From: Bacteroidia bacterium
Lineage (GTDB): Bacteria; Bacteroidota; Bacteroidia; J057
Assembly (NCBI GenBank): GCA_022760475.1
Contig: JALEFZ010000089.1
Span: forward strand, 62,001 to 126,000
DNA: 64,000 nt
Direction: 5' to 3'
Under the pieces are notes generated by a model, which did no database searches, was not told where the DNA came from, and saw only the letters and a list, made by a program, of their open reading frames with translations. The position numbers and the translations under genes were made by a program. Positions 8,070 through 16,329 of the stretch are shown in pieces (the first letter of the stretch is position 1; each line of letters starts with the position of its first letter).

Positions 8070-8930
8070 ATGAACAACAAAGTAATTAGCCTCATCATCG
8101 CATTGGTCCTTGGATTTGCAACTATGGTTCAAGCCCAGTGGGTCAGCCACCACAACATGACTTCCAGCTCTTACCAGCAGAAGTTTGACAACTACAAGAA
8201 AAAAGGCCTCCGCCTCGTACACGTTGACGGATACCGAGTAGGTGCCAAAACGCTTTACGCAGCCATCTGGGAAAAGAAGTCAGGCCCTGCTTATATCGCA
8301 AGACATGGATTGAGTGCTGCGGCCTATCAAAAAGCATTTGATTCTTTCACTAAAAGAGGATACCGCCTGGTTTTGGTAGACGGAGCTGGAGGATCTAAAT
8401 CAACTTACTCTGCCATTTGGGAGAAAAAGTCTGGCCCTGCCTACATCGCTCGTCATGGGCTTACTTCAGCGGCATATCAGAAACTGGTAGATGAAAAAGT
8501 TAAGCAAGGATTTCGCATCAGCTATGTAAGTGGATATGGTTCTGGTTCTCAACTTCGCTATGCTTGTATCCTGGAGAAAAAAGGTGGTCCTGCATGGGTC
8601 GCTCGCCACGGCCTGACCGCTTCTACCTACCAGACTGAGTTCAACAAATGGACGAAGAAGGGCTACAAACTGTCTCATGTGAATGTAGGGACAGGAATGG
8701 GAAGCTCGGCACGATTTGCAGCCATTTTCCACAAAAAAGGAGGTGCTTTTATCGCTCGCCATGGCTTGACAAGCGCTGCTTACCAGAAAGAATTTGATCT
8801 CCGCGCCAAGCAAGGATATAAACTGGTAAAAGTTAGCGGTTATGATGCCAAAGGAAGCGCTCGCTTTGCAGCACTTTGGGTGAAACCAGTAAAAATTACA
8901 GGCCCTAATAAAATTAAGGCGAGGAATTAG
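8070..8930 (+). CDS. Secreted protein of five ~50-residue tandem repeats (BTRD1-like)
   Basis: A 286-residue protein with a clear Sec signal peptide (cleavage after about residue 22, VQAQ) followed by five tandem repeats of about 50 residues. Each repeat has the pattern ARHGLTSAAYQKxFDxxxKKGYRLxxVxGY followed by about 10 residues and YAAIWEKKSGPA. Repeat boundaries fall near residues 24, 72, 122, 173 and 225. The pattern matches my recollection of Bacterial tandem repeat domain 1 (Pfam BTRD1), also found in front of fungal polyglycine hydrolases. No catalytic domain is attached. A structural or ligand-binding extracellular role is likely, but nothing more specific can be said. Confidence 0.82.
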   Translation: MNNKVISLIIALVLGFATMVQAQWVSHHNMTSSSYQQKFDNYKKKGLRLVHVDGYRVGAKTLYAAIWEKKSGPAYIARHGLSAAAYQKAFDSFTKRGYRLVLVDGAGGSKSTYSAIWEKKSGPAYIARHGLTSAAYQKLVDEKVKQGFRISYVSGYGSGSQLRYACILEKKGGPAWVARHGLTASTYQTEFNKWTKKGYKLSHVNVGTGMGSSARFAAIFHKKGGAFIARHGLTSAAYQKEFDLRAKQGYKLVKVSGYDAKGSARFAALWVKPVKITGPNKIKARN

Positions 8931-8953
8931 ACTGAGATGATAGTTTAGTAAGT

Positions 8954-8981
8954 GTATAGGCGCAGCATGCTGCGTCTATAC
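8954..8981. repeat. 28-bp palindrome, second copy of the GCAGCATGCTGC-type element
   Basis: Arms at 8954-8967 and 8968-8981 are complementary except for one G/T mismatch. The core matches the element at 823-850. A T-rich run (gtgttttta) follows on the plus strand, so this copy could terminate transcription of the repeat-protein gene that ends at 8930. Confidence 0.75.
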
Positions 8982-9069
8982 GTGTTTTTATAAAAACTTG
9001 ATTGGGAAATAACCATAACTTATCTTTTATGTTATTCCTTAAAATAGAACTACATACTACCGCATTTAA

Positions 9070-9972
9070 ATGAATCTTGACATATCCCAAATTAGCCATC
9101 CCAATCAACTTATCGAACTTTTTGATCAACAGGGCTATGTAGCAGATCTGGAATTGGCCACCATCATTTTTTTGTTATTTCGACTTGAAAAACCCCTTCT
9201 TCTGGAGGGAAATCCTGGGGTAGGGAAGACAGAAGTAGCCCAGGTTTTAGCGGGTCTACTGGATACAGAATTGATCAGGTTGCAATGTTACGAGGGCTTG
9301 GATGTGAATGCGGCGGTTTATGAATGGAATTATCAAAAGCAACTGCTTTCAATCAAAATACAGGAGCAAAGCGATTTGAGCCTTGCCCAGAAGGAAGAAC
9401 ACATATTCGGAGAGGATTTTTTACTTCAAAGGCCATTGTTGAAGGCCATTTCCTCCACTTCCAAGGCACCAGTTTTATTGATAGACGAGGTAGACCGTGC
9501 GGATGAGGAGTTCGAGGCTTTTCTTCTTGAATTACTTTCGGCTTTTCAGATATCCATTCCAGAATTGGGGACGATAAAAGCCATTCAGAAACCTCATGTT
9601 ATCCTGACCTCCAACAGGACACGTGAGCTCAGCGATGCCTTGAAGAGGAGATGTCTTTACCACTGGGTTTCTTATCCCGATATCCATAAAGAGAAGCAGA
9701 TTCTCAAAAAACACATTCCTGACATAGAGGAAGGCCTAGCAGATCAAATGACCAAAATGGTTCAACTGCTTCGTGAAATGAAGCTGAACAAAGCGCCTGG
9801 AATTGCTGAAAGCATAGATTGGGCGAGGGGATTATTGGCATTGGGATACAAGGAAATCAATGCGGAGAGCTTATCCAGTACCATGGGGGCTGTGGTAAAG
9901 TCAGCCTCAGACATGGAGCAGATCCAAAATCAGGGACTTGACAATTTGATTACAAGATCTGAAGCCCAATAA
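9070..9972 (+). CDS. coxD: MoxR-family AAA+ ATPase (CoxD-like)
   Basis: A 300-residue AAA+ ATPase with Walker A GNPGVGKT (about 47-54), Walker B VLLIDE (about 135-140), sensor VILTSNRTRELSDALKRRC and an arginine finger in that last segment. It belongs to the MoxR branch. In CO dehydrogenase clusters the MoxR protein CoxD works with the VWA protein CoxE to mature the active site. The VWA partner starts 3 bp after this stop, and coxG-S-L-M lies about 4 kb away on the opposite strand, so a CoxD role is a good inference. Confidence 0.85.
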   Translation: MNLDISQISHPNQLIELFDQQGYVADLELATIIFLLFRLEKPLLLEGNPGVGKTEVAQVLAGLLDTELIRLQCYEGLDVNAAVYEWNYQKQLLSIKIQEQSDLSLAQKEEHIFGEDFLLQRPLLKAISSTSKAPVLLIDEVDRADEEFEAFLLELLSAFQISIPELGTIKAIQKPHVILTSNRTRELSDALKRRCLYHWVSYPDIHKEKQILKKHIPDIEEGLADQMTKMVQLLREMKLNKAPGIAESIDWARGLLALGYKEINAESLSSTMGAVVKSASDMEQIQNQGLDNLITRSEAQ

Positions 9973-9975
9973 TCC

Positions 9976-11121
9976 ATGTCTCAAACACCTCATTATTCTC
10001 ATCATGAAGACCTTACCGATGCCTTGCTGGCCTTTACCCAACTGGCTCGTGAAGGTGGATTGAATGTGGGAATTGAGGAAATGATTCAGTCAAAAAGGGC
10101 GGCTCTGGCTGGAATGATTCGAGAACCAAGTACTTTTTATTATTCGTTGAAGGGGATTTTTTGTACCAATGAGGAGGACATCAAGGTCTTCAATTCCCTC
10201 TATTATATGTTTTGGCAAGACAATTCGGGCAGAGCAAAAGAAGAGCAGGAAGCAGCACCCAAGGCCAGAAATAAAAAAAGAAATACTGGTTCCATGGTGG
10301 TGCTAGGGGCAGGGAATGCCCTGGAAGGTGAGGAGGATAGCCACAATACTTCTGGTGCCAGTGCCCAGGAACGGCTGCAGGAAACAGATTTTTCCAAGGT
10401 GTCCAGCATTGATGCCCAGATGTTGGAAGAGTTGGCAGAAAGGCTGCTGAAGCAGATGTCCATGAGGCTCAAAAGAAAAATGAAAACTCACCCTCGAAAA
10501 GGAGCCATAGATGTAAGAAAGACCATCCGTCAGAATATGTCCAGGGGAGGAGAACCCATGGTTTTGGCAAGAAGGAGTCGCAAGCCTCGCAAGCAACGCC
10601 TGATTCTCTTGCTGGATGTAAGTGGGTCTATGGACAAATACAGTTTCTTTCTACTGAGGTTTATTTGTGTGTTGCAAGCCCACTTTGAGTTTGTAGAAGC
10701 ATTCATTTTCAGCACCAGTCTTATTCGAATTACGGATAGCATCCAATCTCCTAATCTCCAGGAAAATCTAAAAAGGCTCTCCAGACAAGCAGACAATTGG
10801 TCTAGTGGCACCAAAATAGGGGAGTGCCTGAGATACTTTAATGAAAACTATGCCAAAAGGCTATTGAATGGTTCCTCTACAGTCATTGTACTTAGCGATG
10901 GGCTCGATACGGGAGAACCTTTGGTTCTGGCGAGGGAGGCTAAAAAGATCCGCCTACGTACCAGACAATTGGTATGGTTGAATCCCCTGAAGGGAAACCC
11001 TAATTTTCAGCCCATACAGAGGGGGATGCAAGCTGCCCTACCCGAAATCGATGTATTTCGATCTGCGCATAACCTTCGCAGTTTGCTTGAGTTGGAGAGC
11101 TTTTTGGCTTCTGTGATTTAG
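9976..11121 (+). CDS. coxE: VWA-domain protein (CoxE-like)
   Basis: A 381-residue protein with a variable N-terminal half and a C-terminal von Willebrand A domain. The metal-ion-dependent adhesion site is intact: LILLLDVSGSMDKYSF (D214, S216, S218), a Thr in SSGTKIGECL, and an Asp in VIVLSDGLDTG. The HPRKGAIDVRKTIRQNMSRGG segment before the VWA domain is characteristic of CoxE-type proteins. It is co-translated with the MoxR ATPase (3-bp gap). Such pairs act as MoxR-VWA chaperone complexes that insert metals or remodel enzymes. The molybdenum hydroxylase encoded nearby is the obvious client. The gene ends 2 bp from the convergent haloperoxidase gene. Confidence 0.86.
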   Translation: MSQTPHYSHHEDLTDALLAFTQLAREGGLNVGIEEMIQSKRAALAGMIREPSTFYYSLKGIFCTNEEDIKVFNSLYYMFWQDNSGRAKEEQEAAPKARNKKRNTGSMVVLGAGNALEGEEDSHNTSGASAQERLQETDFSKVSSIDAQMLEELAERLLKQMSMRLKRKMKTHPRKGAIDVRKTIRQNMSRGGEPMVLARRSRKPRKQRLILLLDVSGSMDKYSFFLLRFICVLQAHFEFVEAFIFSTSLIRITDSIQSPNLQENLKRLSRQADNWSSGTKIGECLRYFNENYAKRLLNGSSTVIVLSDGLDTGEPLVLAREAKKIRLRTRQLVWLNPLKGNPNFQPIQRGMQAALPEIDVFRSAHNLRSLLELESFLASVI

Positions 11122-11123
11122 AA

Positions 11124-13310
11124 TCACTCCACCAGGATTTTCTCGCTCACCACTGTCTTACCTATGATTTTGACAAAGTAGATGCCCCTCCCAAGTCCTG
11201 CAGTTGAGATATTGAGCAGCCTGTTTTCATCTGCATTTGCAGGCTTGAACTCTTCCACTACTTTTCCTGAAATGTCTACAAATTGAATCAGGCTTATTTC
11301 ATCTTCCTTGGGTGCGTAGACTTGAACAAAATTTCCTTGCTGTACTGGATTGGGGAAGAATAATCTGTTAGGCTCGATTTGTATTTCCTCACGCTTTCCC
11401 TCTAGGTATTGGATACCCACTTCAAAGGCTCTCTTACCAACTTTTTCTCCGATTATCCTACCGGGAATATCATCTGCTGGAGGATGAATCCCTCCCCAAA
11501 TTCGGGAAAGGGCAGATTGATCTGCGGCATCACGATAGGTCGCCCATTGCAGTTTTAAAGGAACGGAAGGACCGATTTCAAAAACGAGAAATTGCCTTCT
11601 GGGGATGTCAAACTCCCCCATTCCACCAGGGAAATACTTGTCTCCAGTCATCATGGTCAAAACTTCCGCAGCCGCTCTGGAAAAAGTAGAGTGGCCTGAG
11701 ACATAGCCTGCAAAAGGTGGGGTAACAAAAGAAATTCGCTGATAAGGCATCCATGTCCTAATTGGGAGCCAGCCTACTCCGGCCACACCCCCAGAACGGA
11801 GGTCAAAACCTCTCCATCCCCACGCCTTCCAACTTCCTGTATAGAAGACCCAATCCCCCTGGCGAATGTTATTCCAATCCACAAGGGAACTGTCTCCATC
11901 CTTGATCACAGCAAGAAATCCAGGAATGGTATTCAGACCATTCTCCTTATAGTTGTCAATTTGTGGGTTATATTGTTGAAACTGTCCAAGGTATCTGATC
12001 GCAGACACAGGGCGAATGTAATCATAGTAGCCCTTGATACTCCAGGCTGAAATGGCTGCATCGTGCATGGCAGTACCAAGCAGAAAATAAGATTTTACAT
12101 CCCATTCCAACCTGTCCATTTCTGGGCCCTCTCCCTTCAATTTCCTTTCAAGTAGGGGATTGTCGTTGACATAGTTCAAAATGGTAAACCAATGGCCGGG
12201 TGGGGTTTCCGAATCTGGGCCATCTGCCCAGAACTCTGCTACTACCCGGGTGAAATCTCCTCTCGGAACAATTTGTGGTTCGTATGGGAGGCCTGTATGT
12301 GGGTTCAGTGGATGTCCTTCCCCAGGAATTCCTCCTTCTACATCATAGAACTTTGCTGTTTCTTCCTCCGTTTCAGGTAGTTTTTCCATGTTTCCAAAAG
12401 CACCGGGCGAGATGTCCCACATGATGCCATCTGCAGGGTCGAGCTGTGAAGACCATTCCAAAACCTGCATAAAGCCTTTGCGATAATCGTCCCATTCTCT
12501 TGAATTGGTAAGCAAAGGAGGCGGTCCCGGATCATGGTAGACCCAATAGGTATCCCCATCTTTACTAAATACCTTTTTGTCTGATTCTTGTAAGGAAAAT
12601 GGATTCACAAAACCCCATTCTGGACTCAGGAATTCGGGAGTTGAGCCTGAACTAAAACCTGATTGTCCGATAAAATTTTCAAAGGAAAGGGGTTGCCACC
12701 TGTTGGGATCATTGAGCAATATCCAGCTTTCCTGATCGGGATTGAAGGCTTGATTTACAGGCTCGTAAAAGGTATTGGCATATTCATTGGCCTCATTAGA
12801 TCCATCCTGCAGACCATACTCTATGTATTTTTTGGCGATATAATTACCCAATGCTGCTGGATTTCCTCTGGTATAATCAATGGAGGTGAAGGTGGTATCA
12901 TATCCCAGCCTACGCATCAGAGCAGATGCAATTAGTCTTTGATAGATAGGAACTGGAGATTTTTTGAACCTATGTGTGATCAAGCGGAAAGCTGCATAAC
13001 TGATCGCCTCATTCCTTGCTTCTTCCAGCTTTTGGGGAATTTCTACTCCATTAAAGCCACATTTGAAGCCGTGAACTTCTCTGCCAAGCAAATAGGGTTG
13101 GGAAACCTCATCGTAGACTGCCCAGGCGTCATACATCGCCGCAGATATATGAAACAGGTTCCTTGCATGTACGGTTGGCCGGGCAAAGTCATTCCTGATG
13201 GATTCCAGAAGGATTTCATTCCACTCTCTGGCAACGCTTTCTTCCTCTTGCCCATGGAGAGAAACTGAACAAAAAATAAAAAAAATAGAAAGTAGTAAGG
13301 TATATCTCAC
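11124..13310 (-). CDS. Vanadium-dependent haloperoxidase/PAP2-like enzyme with T9SS sorting domain
   Basis: A 728-residue secreted protein. An N-terminal signal peptide (to about residue 20) precedes a large all-helical domain with the vanadate-pocket motifs in order: K-x6-RP (K426, R433-P434), SGHS (S538-H540, with Val before it instead of Pro) and SRxxxxxHxxxD (S602, R603, H609, D613). The C-terminal ~80 residues (about 648-728) are a T9SS type A sorting domain (FFPNP start, ISTAGLGRGIYFVKI near the end). The protein should be exported and anchored or released by T9SS. Activity could be halide oxidation or acid phosphatase. The residue that decides this is not identifiable by eye. It lies 18 bp behind a glycosyltransferase gene. 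Confidence 0.85.
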   Translation of the reverse strand: MRYTLLLSIFFIFCSVSLHGQEEESVAREWNEILLESIRNDFARPTVHARNLFHISAAMYDAWAVYDEVSQPYLLGREVHGFKCGFNGVEIPQKLEEARNEAISYAAFRLITHRFKKSPVPIYQRLIASALMRRLGYDTTFTSIDYTRGNPAALGNYIAKKYIEYGLQDGSNEANEYANTFYEPVNQAFNPDQESWILLNDPNRWQPLSFENFIGQSGFSSGSTPEFLSPEWGFVNPFSLQESDKKVFSKDGDTYWVYHDPGPPPLLTNSREWDDYRKGFMQVLEWSSQLDPADGIMWDISPGAFGNMEKLPETEEETAKFYDVEGGIPGEGHPLNPHTGLPYEPQIVPRGDFTRVVAEFWADGPDSETPPGHWFTILNYVNDNPLLERKLKGEGPEMDRLEWDVKSYFLLGTAMHDAAISAWSIKGYYDYIRPVSAIRYLGQFQQYNPQIDNYKENGLNTIPGFLAVIKDGDSSLVDWNNIRQGDWVFYTGSWKAWGWRGFDLRSGGVAGVGWLPIRTWMPYQRISFVTPPFAGYVSGHSTFSRAAAEVLTMMTGDKYFPGGMGEFDIPRRQFLVFEIGPSVPLKLQWATYRDAADQSALSRIWGGIHPPADDIPGRIIGEKVGKRAFEVGIQYLEGKREEIQIEPNRLFFPNPVQQGNFVQVYAPKEDEISLIQFVDISGKVVEEFKPANADENRLLNISTAGLGRGIYFVKIIGKTVVSEKILVE

Positions 13311-13328
13311 AGCAATGGATGTTAAGTT

Positions 13329-14432
13329 CTAGTCAAGTAATTTTTGGTAAAACTTCTTCAGCTTTTTCTCTTCAGACTCCCAATTTAACGATTTTGCAGC
13401 CAATTTGCTTGACTTGGAGTAGCTTTGATTTTGTTTCTCCAATTCAAGGATTTGCCGGATTAGTTGGGCAAGTTTTTCGGAATTTCGATCGGATTCCTTT
13501 AGCACTTCTCCTACCTGATGGTTTTCAATAATTTTTCTCATCTCGGGCAGGTCTGATGCTATCACAGGGATTCCTGCTTGTATGTAATCAAATACCTTAT
13601 TGGGAGAGGCATAATAATAGTTTTTGCCCATATTCTCTTCCAGGCTAAAACCTAAAATTGCCTGAGAAGTAAGTTCGTGGAGCTTTTCCAAGGGAATGAA
13701 GCCTTTGAAAAAAACCTGTTGGCCAAGTTTAAGTTCTCCAACCAATTGTTTCAAGTCACCTTCTATGTCCCCTTTACCAACAATCCAAAGTTGAAATTCT
13801 TCCAGCAAGGTCATGCTTTGTATCATGAGTTCAATTCCTCTGCCAAGGTTCAACGCTCCCTGATAGATGAAGATATTTTCCTTTGAGCCTAATTGATTTT
13901 CTGCTTTGGAAAAAGGAAGATTTCTAATGGAATGTACTTCTACTTCATAGAGGTCAGAATAGACTTTCGCCAGGGAATCGTTGACCGTGTAGACATGCTT
14001 TAGCTTGGGGAAAATCCATCTTTCCAGCCGAAGCCAAATATTACGTGTCGCAGCTCTATGTTGGAGTTCGGGGACTTCAGTGAAATATTCATGGCTATCA
14101 TAAACCAGTTTGATTCGCTTCAGCTTGGAAAGCAGGAATCCTGCAAGAAGTGTGTCCAGATCACAAGAGTTTAGGATATCCACCTTTCGAAAGAAGAGAT
14201 AAAGAAAAAGCCGAAGATTGTATTCCAGGTAAAAAAACTTGCCCTTGTTGAAAAGCAAGCGCATTCGATGGCAATGGTACGGCCTGTTGAGCTCAATGGA
14301 GTCCGGCAATCGGCGACCGATCAGGTGAACTTCGAATCCCAGATCCATCAAGCTGGTTGCGATCCGGTGCATGCGTTGGTCTCCCGAAAGGTCATTGATG
14401 ACTGTGATGTAGAGCTTTTTTGCCATGATCAA
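13329..14432 (-). CDS. Glycosyltransferase, GT4/GT-B type
   Basis: A 367-residue cytoplasmic glycosyltransferase with two Rossmann lobes. N-terminal features are INDLSGDQRMHRIATSLMDLG and LVYDSHEYFTEVPEL. The C-terminal nucleotide-sugar lobe has IFIYQGALNLGRGIELMI, the phosphate-contact segment VFFKGFIPLEKL and the EX7E-like region YYYASPNKVFDYIQAGIPVI. Two in-frame ATGs are possible (14432 or 14426). It is upstream of the haloperoxidase gene in the same direction, 18 bp apart, and is otherwise not part of a polysaccharide cluster. The acceptor is unknown. Confidence 0.85.
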   Translation of the reverse strand: MIMAKKLYITVINDLSGDQRMHRIATSLMDLGFEVHLIGRRLPDSIELNRPYHCHRMRLLFNKGKFFYLEYNLRLFLYLFFRKVDILNSCDLDTLLAGFLLSKLKRIKLVYDSHEYFTEVPELQHRAATRNIWLRLERWIFPKLKHVYTVNDSLAKVYSDLYEVEVHSIRNLPFSKAENQLGSKENIFIYQGALNLGRGIELMIQSMTLLEEFQLWIVGKGDIEGDLKQLVGELKLGQQVFFKGFIPLEKLHELTSQAILGFSLEENMGKNYYYASPNKVFDYIQAGIPVIASDLPEMRKIIENHQVGEVLKESDRNSEKLAQLIRQILELEKQNQSYSKSSKLAAKSLNWESEEKKLKKFYQKLLD

Positions 14433-14579
14433 AATAAGACCGAATAGTTCCTGCGACCTAAACTTACCGCAAGAATTAGATAAGCTAGATATAAAAATCT
14501 TCGAAAAATTCCAGTTTAATGCTCAAAGCTGTTTTTTTTATCGATGATTAGTATTTTGGAGCACATTAACAAAGCAACC

Positions 14580-16208
14580 ATGACAAAACATTTTTTATCT
14601 TATTTCCTGTTGACCATTTTCTTTTTTGGAGGATCAATATGGAGCCAACAACTTATTCACGGAGATTTACAGAACTTTCAAGGTCAACATGTACCTATAG
14701 AGGCTTTTGAACTTGATAATGGAGAATTCTTTGTTGTTCGTAAAAAATTCAGGCCCTTTTTGGTAAATGATTTACTCTACATTCCCAGAGGTTTCCCACA
14801 TAACTCTACTGTTTTTATAGATCGGCTTGATAAACAAATGAACTTGTTGAAATCTCGAGAGTTGGATATCAACTTTGATAAAGCTCCCGAGTTTTCTTCT
14901 TTGAAGGGAGTCCTTCATAACGGTCAGGGAACCCACCTCATTTACTCCAAGGGAAACAATAAAACGGATATTTTGGAACTGTTTGATCAGAAAATTGATC
15001 CCATTTCTCTGGACTATATAGGTAAGCCTGAATTGCTTGGCTCGGTTAAACTAAAAAATGTAAAAAAATTGGGGAACTTCCCCGACGTATACCAGTTTTT
15101 TAGCTCAGATGAAGGAGCCTATTCCGTCTCGATTGCCACTACATTAATCGATAAAGAAACTGCTCTTTTGGAAATCACCTTTTTTGATGAGAAACTGGAT
15201 AAGGCAGAGACTAGAAAAATCACCTTTAACATTGAGGATTCTTTTGCAGAACATGTGGTGGACAAAGAGGGGAGACTTTTTATGATAAAAGAAATCAGGA
15301 GGAAGACCGAGCCCCTCAGGTTTAAACTATTTCATATAGACCCTTCGGAGGATGAGCCTATTGTACTGGATTTCAGGAATGATAAGGCCAGGGTATTTTA
15401 TCCCAAATTAATCTTGAACAATGAGGGGAAAGTAAATATTGCGGGAATTTCAGTGGCAGGTCGTGTGGGATATTATAACCAAAGTTTGGCAAACCTCTAC
15501 GCATCAGCTTGGTACTTCTCTATTTACAATCCCGTAAAAAAGGAGTTCGAATTCGAAAATGTTGGGGGCTTTCAAAAAGAATTTGCCAGCCAATACATGA
15601 GCAAGAAAGAAAAAATCCATCTCAATAACAGCCTGAAGAAAAATGAACCCTTTGAGATAGATTTGCCCTGGATAGACTTTTTGACTGTAACTCCCTCAGG
15701 AAGAACGATCATGATGGGAGAGCATAGCTTTGCAACTGATAAAAGAACCCCTGGAGATGAGTTGAAATTAATAAGCCAACAGCTTATTGTTGGCAGTTTT
15801 GCTCCTGATGGAACAATGGAATGGTTTCAGAAGCTTCCCAAACGTCAATTTGCAGCACCCAAACACAAATGGTGGAATTCATTTGGCTTTGGCCTTAATC
15901 AGGAAGAAATATATTTGCTTTACAATGACCACCAGGAGAACAACAAAGACTTGAACACTACCACCCTGCTTAAGGACTTGAAAGAGTATAAGATCCGTCA
16001 ACCCAAATACACGGCCATGGCCAGGATTAGCGATGAAGGAAAGGTCTCAAGAGAAAGTCTCATGGAAGATTCAGATAACTTTCTGATGCCTCGAATGGCC
16101 ATTCAAATTCCCACAAGTGGAGACCTATTGTTGTATGGCAGAGACCCTTCCAAGGCTGGAAGTAAGGGCGAAGTTTCGCAAAAGTACATGATGCTAAAAA
16201 TGAAATAG
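14580..16208 (+). CDS. Secreted protein of unknown function
   Basis: Not recognised. From the ATG at 14580 it is 542 residues, and an in-frame ATG 12 codons earlier gives a poorer signal peptide. The N-terminus is a Sec signal (FLLTIFFFGGSIWSQ). The rest is rich in beta-strand-like blocks containing LFDQK, SVSIATTLIDKETALLEI and KLISQQLIVGSFAPDGTMEW, which suggests a beta-propeller or other all-beta periplasmic or surface protein. No Cys lipobox and no sorting domain is visible at the C-terminus. It precedes the Wzi-like gene by about 120 bp. Confidence 0.75.
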   Translation: MTKHFLSYFLLTIFFFGGSIWSQQLIHGDLQNFQGQHVPIEAFELDNGEFFVVRKKFRPFLVNDLLYIPRGFPHNSTVFIDRLDKQMNLLKSRELDINFDKAPEFSSLKGVLHNGQGTHLIYSKGNNKTDILELFDQKIDPISLDYIGKPELLGSVKLKNVKKLGNFPDVYQFFSSDEGAYSVSIATTLIDKETALLEITFFDEKLDKAETRKITFNIEDSFAEHVVDKEGRLFMIKEIRRKTEPLRFKLFHIDPSEDEPIVLDFRNDKARVFYPKLILNNEGKVNIAGISVAGRVGYYNQSLANLYASAWYFSIYNPVKKEFEFENVGGFQKEFASQYMSKKEKIHLNNSLKKNEPFEIDLPWIDFLTVTPSGRTIMMGEHSFATDKRTPGDELKLISQQLIVGSFAPDGTMEWFQKLPKRQFAAPKHKWWNSFGFGLNQEEIYLLYNDHQENNKDLNTTTLLKDLKEYKIRQPKYTAMARISDEGKVSRESLMEDSDNFLMPRMAIQIPTSGDLLLYGRDPSKAGSKGEVSQKYMMLKMK

Positions 16209-16302
16209 GACATATCAGGCCTCGGTTTGAATTCGGAGCATAAAGCTTTCTGCTATTTTGGGGTAAATCCTTTAAATTGCCTAAACGTTTTATGCTCCCC
16301 CT

Positions 16303-16310
16303 TATCTTTG
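16303..16310 (+). promoter_or_regulatory. Bacteroidota -7 box TATCTTTG upstream of the Wzi-like gene
   Basis: An exact TAnnTTTG match lies 20 bp before the ATG at 16330. The -33 element is weak (ATTG at about 16276-16279). The same stretch CTTATCTTTGG recurs before the RND gene at 18041, which supports function. Confidence 0.5.
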
Positions 16311-16329
16311 GTTTATACCATCGCACCCT

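Noticed and set aside
11124-13310. Treating VSGH instead of PSGH as a broken haloperoxidase motif
   Set aside because: The preceding Pro is not catalytic. As I recall, bacterial PAP2-type homologues often have Val there, and the catalytic His and the other two motifs are intact.
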